Part shown: one piece after another, positions 61,546-64,000 of the stretch
Numbering within the stretch: position 1 is the first letter of the stretch
How the letters are laid out: each line of letters begins with the position of its first letter
DNA from: Demequina silvatica
GTDB taxonomy: Bacteria > Actinomycetota > Actinomycetes > Actinomycetales > Demequinaceae
NCBI RefSeq assembly: GCF_000971215.1
Contig: NZ_BBMA01000009.1
Location: forward strand, 1-64,000
Length of the DNA: 64,000 nt
Direction: 5' to 3'
Made by a program: the position numbers and the translations under genes
Notes under the pieces: generated by a model
The model's database searches: none
Seen by the model: only the letters and a program-made list of their open reading frames with translations
Told to the model about the DNA's origin: nothing

Positions 61546-62493
61546 ATGACCACCGTGGCTCCGCGCGTCTCCCGACGCGACGACGCGCGCTACCGCGAGG
61601 CCGAGTCCGCCGTGTGGGCGCACCACCGCATGACGCCCACCGAGCGGTGGATCGAGGTGCCCGGCTACGGGATCCGCGTCCGCGCGCTCGAGCACGGTTC
61701 GGGGCGTCCCGTGGTGTTCGTGCACGGCAACCCGACCGCGGGGAACGTGTTCGTGCCGCTGGTCGCCGCCATGGAGGGCGTGCGGGCGATCGTGGTCGAC
61801 CGGCCCGGGTGCGGGCTGAGCGAGCCGCTCGACTACTCGGGGATGACGCCGGAGGACCTGCGGGTGGCCATCACCTCGTACCTCGCCGCGGTCGTCACGG
61901 AGCTCGCGGACGGCCGGGCGGACCTGCTGGGCAACTCCGCGGGCGGCGGCGCCGTGGTGATCGCGGCCGCGCGCCGGCCGGACCTGGTGCGCAGCGTCAT
62001 CCTCGAGGGCGTGCCCGCGATCCGCGGCATGCGGCTGCCCACGCAGCTGCGCATGACCGCGCTCACCCCGGTCGCGCGGGTGGTCGCGAGCCACCGGGTC
62101 AACGAGGCGGACCTGCGCCGCTCGTTCCGTGCGATGGGGCACGGCGACCTGCTCGACGCCGGCGGCCCGCCCGCCGAGGAGTTCGCGTGGCGCATGGCGC
62201 TGTCCCGGTACACGGACACCTACTGGCATGAGCTCGCGCTGATCCGCCGCACCGCGACCTGGCGAGGCCTGCGGCCCGAGTGGATCGCGGGCCGGACGGA
62301 GCTCGAGGGGCTCACCATGCCGAGCCTGTGGATCGTGGGCGACAGGGACCCGTTCGCGACGCCCGAGCGCGTGCGCGCATGGGCACGGCACGCGCCCCGG
62401 TCGACCGTCGAGGTGAAGGCGGGCTCGGGCCACCAGCCGTGGCTCGACGACCCGGCCGGCCACGCCGCTCTGGTGACCCGCTGGTGGGGGTGA
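61546..62493 (+). CDS. Alpha/beta hydrolase, paralog 2
   Basis: A 315-residue hydrolase similar along its length to the previous one (VRAIVVDRPGCGLSEPLD, GVPAIRGMRLP, MPSLWIVGDRDPF). The nucleophile elbow is GNSAGG, and the late GSGHQPWLDDPAGHA holds the His. The pair probably arose by tandem duplication; substrate unknown. Confidence 0.87.
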   Translation: MTTVAPRVSRRDDARYREAESAVWAHHRMTPTERWIEVPGYGIRVRALEHGSGRPVVFVHGNPTAGNVFVPLVAAMEGVRAIVVDRPGCGLSEPLDYSGMTPEDLRVAITSYLAAVVTELADGRADLLGNSAGGGAVVIAAARRPDLVRSVILEGVPAIRGMRLPTQLRMTALTPVARVVASHRVNEADLRRSFRAMGHGDLLDAGGPPAEEFAWRMALSRYTDTYWHELALIRRTATWRGLRPEWIAGRTELEGLTMPSLWIVGDRDPFATPERVRAWARHAPRSTVEVKAGSGHQPWLDDPAGHAALVTRWWG

Positions 62494-62497
62494 CCGG

Positions 62498-62507
62498 CGC
62501 ATCGTCC
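62498..62507 (-). repeat. Dispersed GGACGATGCG motif, intergenic copy
   Basis: An exact 10-mer with CCGGTC extension, 4 bp after the stop of the second hydrolase and 73 bp before the ABC exporter operon. Confidence 0.7.
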
Positions 62508-62580
62508 CTTCGGACCCTTCACGCTGTCGGAGGTTCGACGTAGCCTGACGGGGTCGCGACGAGGCCGGGGAGGGCATCCG

Positions 62581-63552
62581 ATGACGGATCTTGCGATCGA
62601 GACCCAGGGGCTGGTCAAGATCTACGGGAAGCAGCGCGCGGTCGACGGGATCGACCTCGCCATCGCACGCGGAGGGGTGCACGGATTCCTCGGGCCGAAC
62701 GGCGCGGGAAAGACCACCGCGATCCGGATGCTCGCGACGCTGATCCGGCCGGACGCCGGGAGCGCGAGGGTCCTGGGCCGCGACGTGGTACGCGAGGCGG
62801 ACACGGTGCGCGGCCTCGTGAGCCTCACCGGCCAGTTCGCGTCCGTCGACGAGGACCTCACGGGCCGCGAGAACCTGCGGCTCATCGCGAAGCTGTACGG
62901 CTTCCGCGGGGCCTCGGCGACGCGGCGGGGCGACGAGCTGCTCGAGGCGTTCGGCCTCGCGGACGCCGCGGACCGGCAGGTCAAGAAGTACAGCGGCGGC
63001 ATGCGGCGGCGCATCGACATCGCGGCCTCGCTGGTGGTGAGCCCCGAGCTGCTGTTCCTGGACGAGCCGACCACGGGCCTGGACCCCCGCGCGCGCAACG
63101 AGGTCTGGGACATCATCCGCGCGCTCGTCGCGCACGGCACCACCGTCATGCTCACCACGCAGTACCTCGACGAGGCGGACCAGCTCGCGGACAGGATCTC
63201 CGTGATCGACCGCGGCAGGATCATCGCGGAGGGCACGTCGAGCGAGCTCAAGGCCTCGGTCGGATCGGGGACGCTGCACGTGCGCGTGATGAAGCCCCAG
63301 GACCGCGACGCGGCGCGCACCATCCTGGTGCGCGAGCTCGGCGTCGACTTCGAGACCACCCACGACCCGCAGGCCCTGGTCGCGGCGCTGGAGGACCGTT
63401 CCGGCGTGACCCGGGCGCTCACGGCGCTCGAGGACGCGGACATCGGGCTGGCGCAGTTCGCGCTCGGCCAGCCCACGCTCGACGAGGTGTTCCTCGCGCT
63501 CACCGGACACGCCGCGGAGGAGTCCGCGGAGGAAGGGGAGGAGGCGGCATGA
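62581..63552 (+). CDS. DrrA-like ABC exporter ATPase
   Basis: A 323-residue ATPase of the daunorubicin-resistance type: Walker [10 protein letters not shown], signature [10 protein letters not shown], Walker [13 protein letters not shown], switch region TTQYLDEAD, and the C-terminal extension ending [13 protein letters not shown]. It overlaps the permease gene by 4 bp (ATGA). It probably exports a drug or lipid-like compound. Confidence 0.92.
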   Translation: MTDLAIETQGLVKIYGKQRAVDGIDLAIARGGVHGFLGPNGAGKTTAIRMLATLIRPDAGSARVLGRDVVREADTVRGLVSLTGQFASVDEDLTGRENLRLIAKLYGFRGASATRRGDELLEAFGLADAADRQVKKYSGGMRRRIDIAASLVVSPELLFLDEPTTGLDPRARNEVWDIIRALVAHGTTVMLTTQYLDEADQLADRISVIDRGRIIAEGTSSELKASVGSGTLHVRVMKPQDRDAARTILVRELGVDFETTHDPQALVAALEDRSGVTRALTALEDADIGLAQFALGQPTLDEVFLALTGHAAEESAEEGEEAA

Positions 63553-64000
63553 CCACCCAGACCGCTCCTCAGGAGGCGGCGCGCGCGCCGCAGGCGGAGG
63601 CGATCGCATCCGCGCTCACCAGCGTGACGCGCCCCTCGCGACCATCCGCGCTGTCGACGTCCGTCACCTTCGGGTGGCGCGCGCTCATGAAGATCAAGCA
63701 CGTCCCCGAGCAGCTGTTCGACGTCACGGTGTTCCCGATCATCATGACGCTGCTGTTCACGTACCTGTTCGGCGGCGCGATCGCGGGCTCCGTGGAGTCC
63801 TACATCGCGTACATCGCGCCGGGCGTGCTGGTGCAGTCCGTGCTGTTCATCACCATGTACACGGGCACCACCCTGCGTACCGACATCGACAAGGGCGTGT
63901 TCGACCGCTTCCGGTCGCTGCCGATCTGGCGCCCGTCGCCGCTGGTCGGCATGCTGCTGGGCGACGCGGTGCGGTTCACCGTCGCGTCGATCGTCACCGG
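63549..64000 (+). CDS. DrrB-like ABC-2 permease, cut by window end
   Basis: The first 150 residues of an ABC-2 type permease; the reading frame is open to the edge. A hydrophilic N-terminus is followed by [16 protein letters not shown] and the [14 protein letters not shown] segment typical of DrrB proteins. ATG overlaps the ATPase stop. Confidence 0.9.
   Translation, partial: MTTQTAPQEAARAPQAEAIASALTSVTRPSRPSALSTSVTFGWRALMKIKHVPEQLFDVTVFPIIMTLLFTYLFGGAIAGSVESYIAYIAPGVLVQSVLFITMYTGTTLRTDIDKGVFDRFRSLPIWRPSPLVGMLLGDAVRFTVASIVT

Noticed and set aside
61260..61553. Minus-strand frame inside element 2 containing PAKHLLDDYNHPDPR
   Set aside because: It runs through both inverted-repeat arms and a dispersed motif, lacks a ribosome site and has no recognised homology; treated as chance or a relic.

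Overview
The window is about 72% GC by eye, with GTG starts, ATGA/GTGA gene overlaps, little Shine-Dalgarno sequence in places and several apparently leaderless promoters. It looks like a chromosome segment of a high-GC actinobacterium, most likely Micrococcales (a Cellulomonas/Demequina-like organism is a guess). I see no tRNA, rRNA, CRISPR array, prophage or transposase gene. About 60 protein genes are supported, most of them ordinary metabolic genes.

Layout. 0-2 kb: a small secreted protein with a nuclease-toxin-like motif, a partner gene 4 bp downstream that could be its immunity protein, a family 2 glycosyltransferase and a KOW protein. 2-14.5 kb: a purine catabolism island with uricase, allantoinase, XdhC, a two-gene xanthine dehydrogenase (FeS and Mo parts fused), a four-gene ABC importer, an XRE-cupin regulator and an 8-oxoguanine/guanine deaminase. 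A shared 19-bp operator-like site lies before uricase and in the divergent xdh/importer promoter region. 14.5-24.2 kb: housekeeping (M15 peptidase lipoprotein, ligA, GNAT, gatCAB, deacetylase, HNH protein). 24.2-32.2 kb: LtrA, a CopB-type ATPase behind a MerR-type promoter, M20 peptidase, Dcu transporter, CYTH protein, GtrA-like protein. 32.2-36.4 kb: xylose genes (xylAB diverging from the ROK regulator xylR). 36.4-41.5 kb: 2-hydroxyacid dehydrogenase and DNA repair (ogt, Ada-AlkA fusion, photolyase). 41.5-44.3 kb: two FMN reductases, a TipA-like MerR regulator and a GNAT. 44.7-59.7 kb: branched-chain amino acid synthesis (ilvD, ilvBNC behind an attenuator-type leader, leuB, ilvE), interrupted by an AfsR/SARP-like giant regulator and a divergent repeat-bearing membrane protein. 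59.7-64 kb: PEBP protein, two paralogous alpha/beta hydrolases and a DrrAB-like ABC exporter cut by the window edge.

Two non-genic signals stand out. The first is a dispersed DNA motif, GGACGATGCG, usually continuing NNGGYC. I count 36 exact copies of the 10-mer on both strands, 14 intergenic and 22 inside unrelated genes in several reading frames. Three inverted pairs form hairpins. The second is a 26-bp sequence present four times without change, as inverted arms around two unrelated 150-170 bp interiors (44375-44597 and 61248-61450). Both look like DNA-level elements rather than coding signal, and the first has the density and layout of a DNA-uptake-sequence-like or REP-like system.
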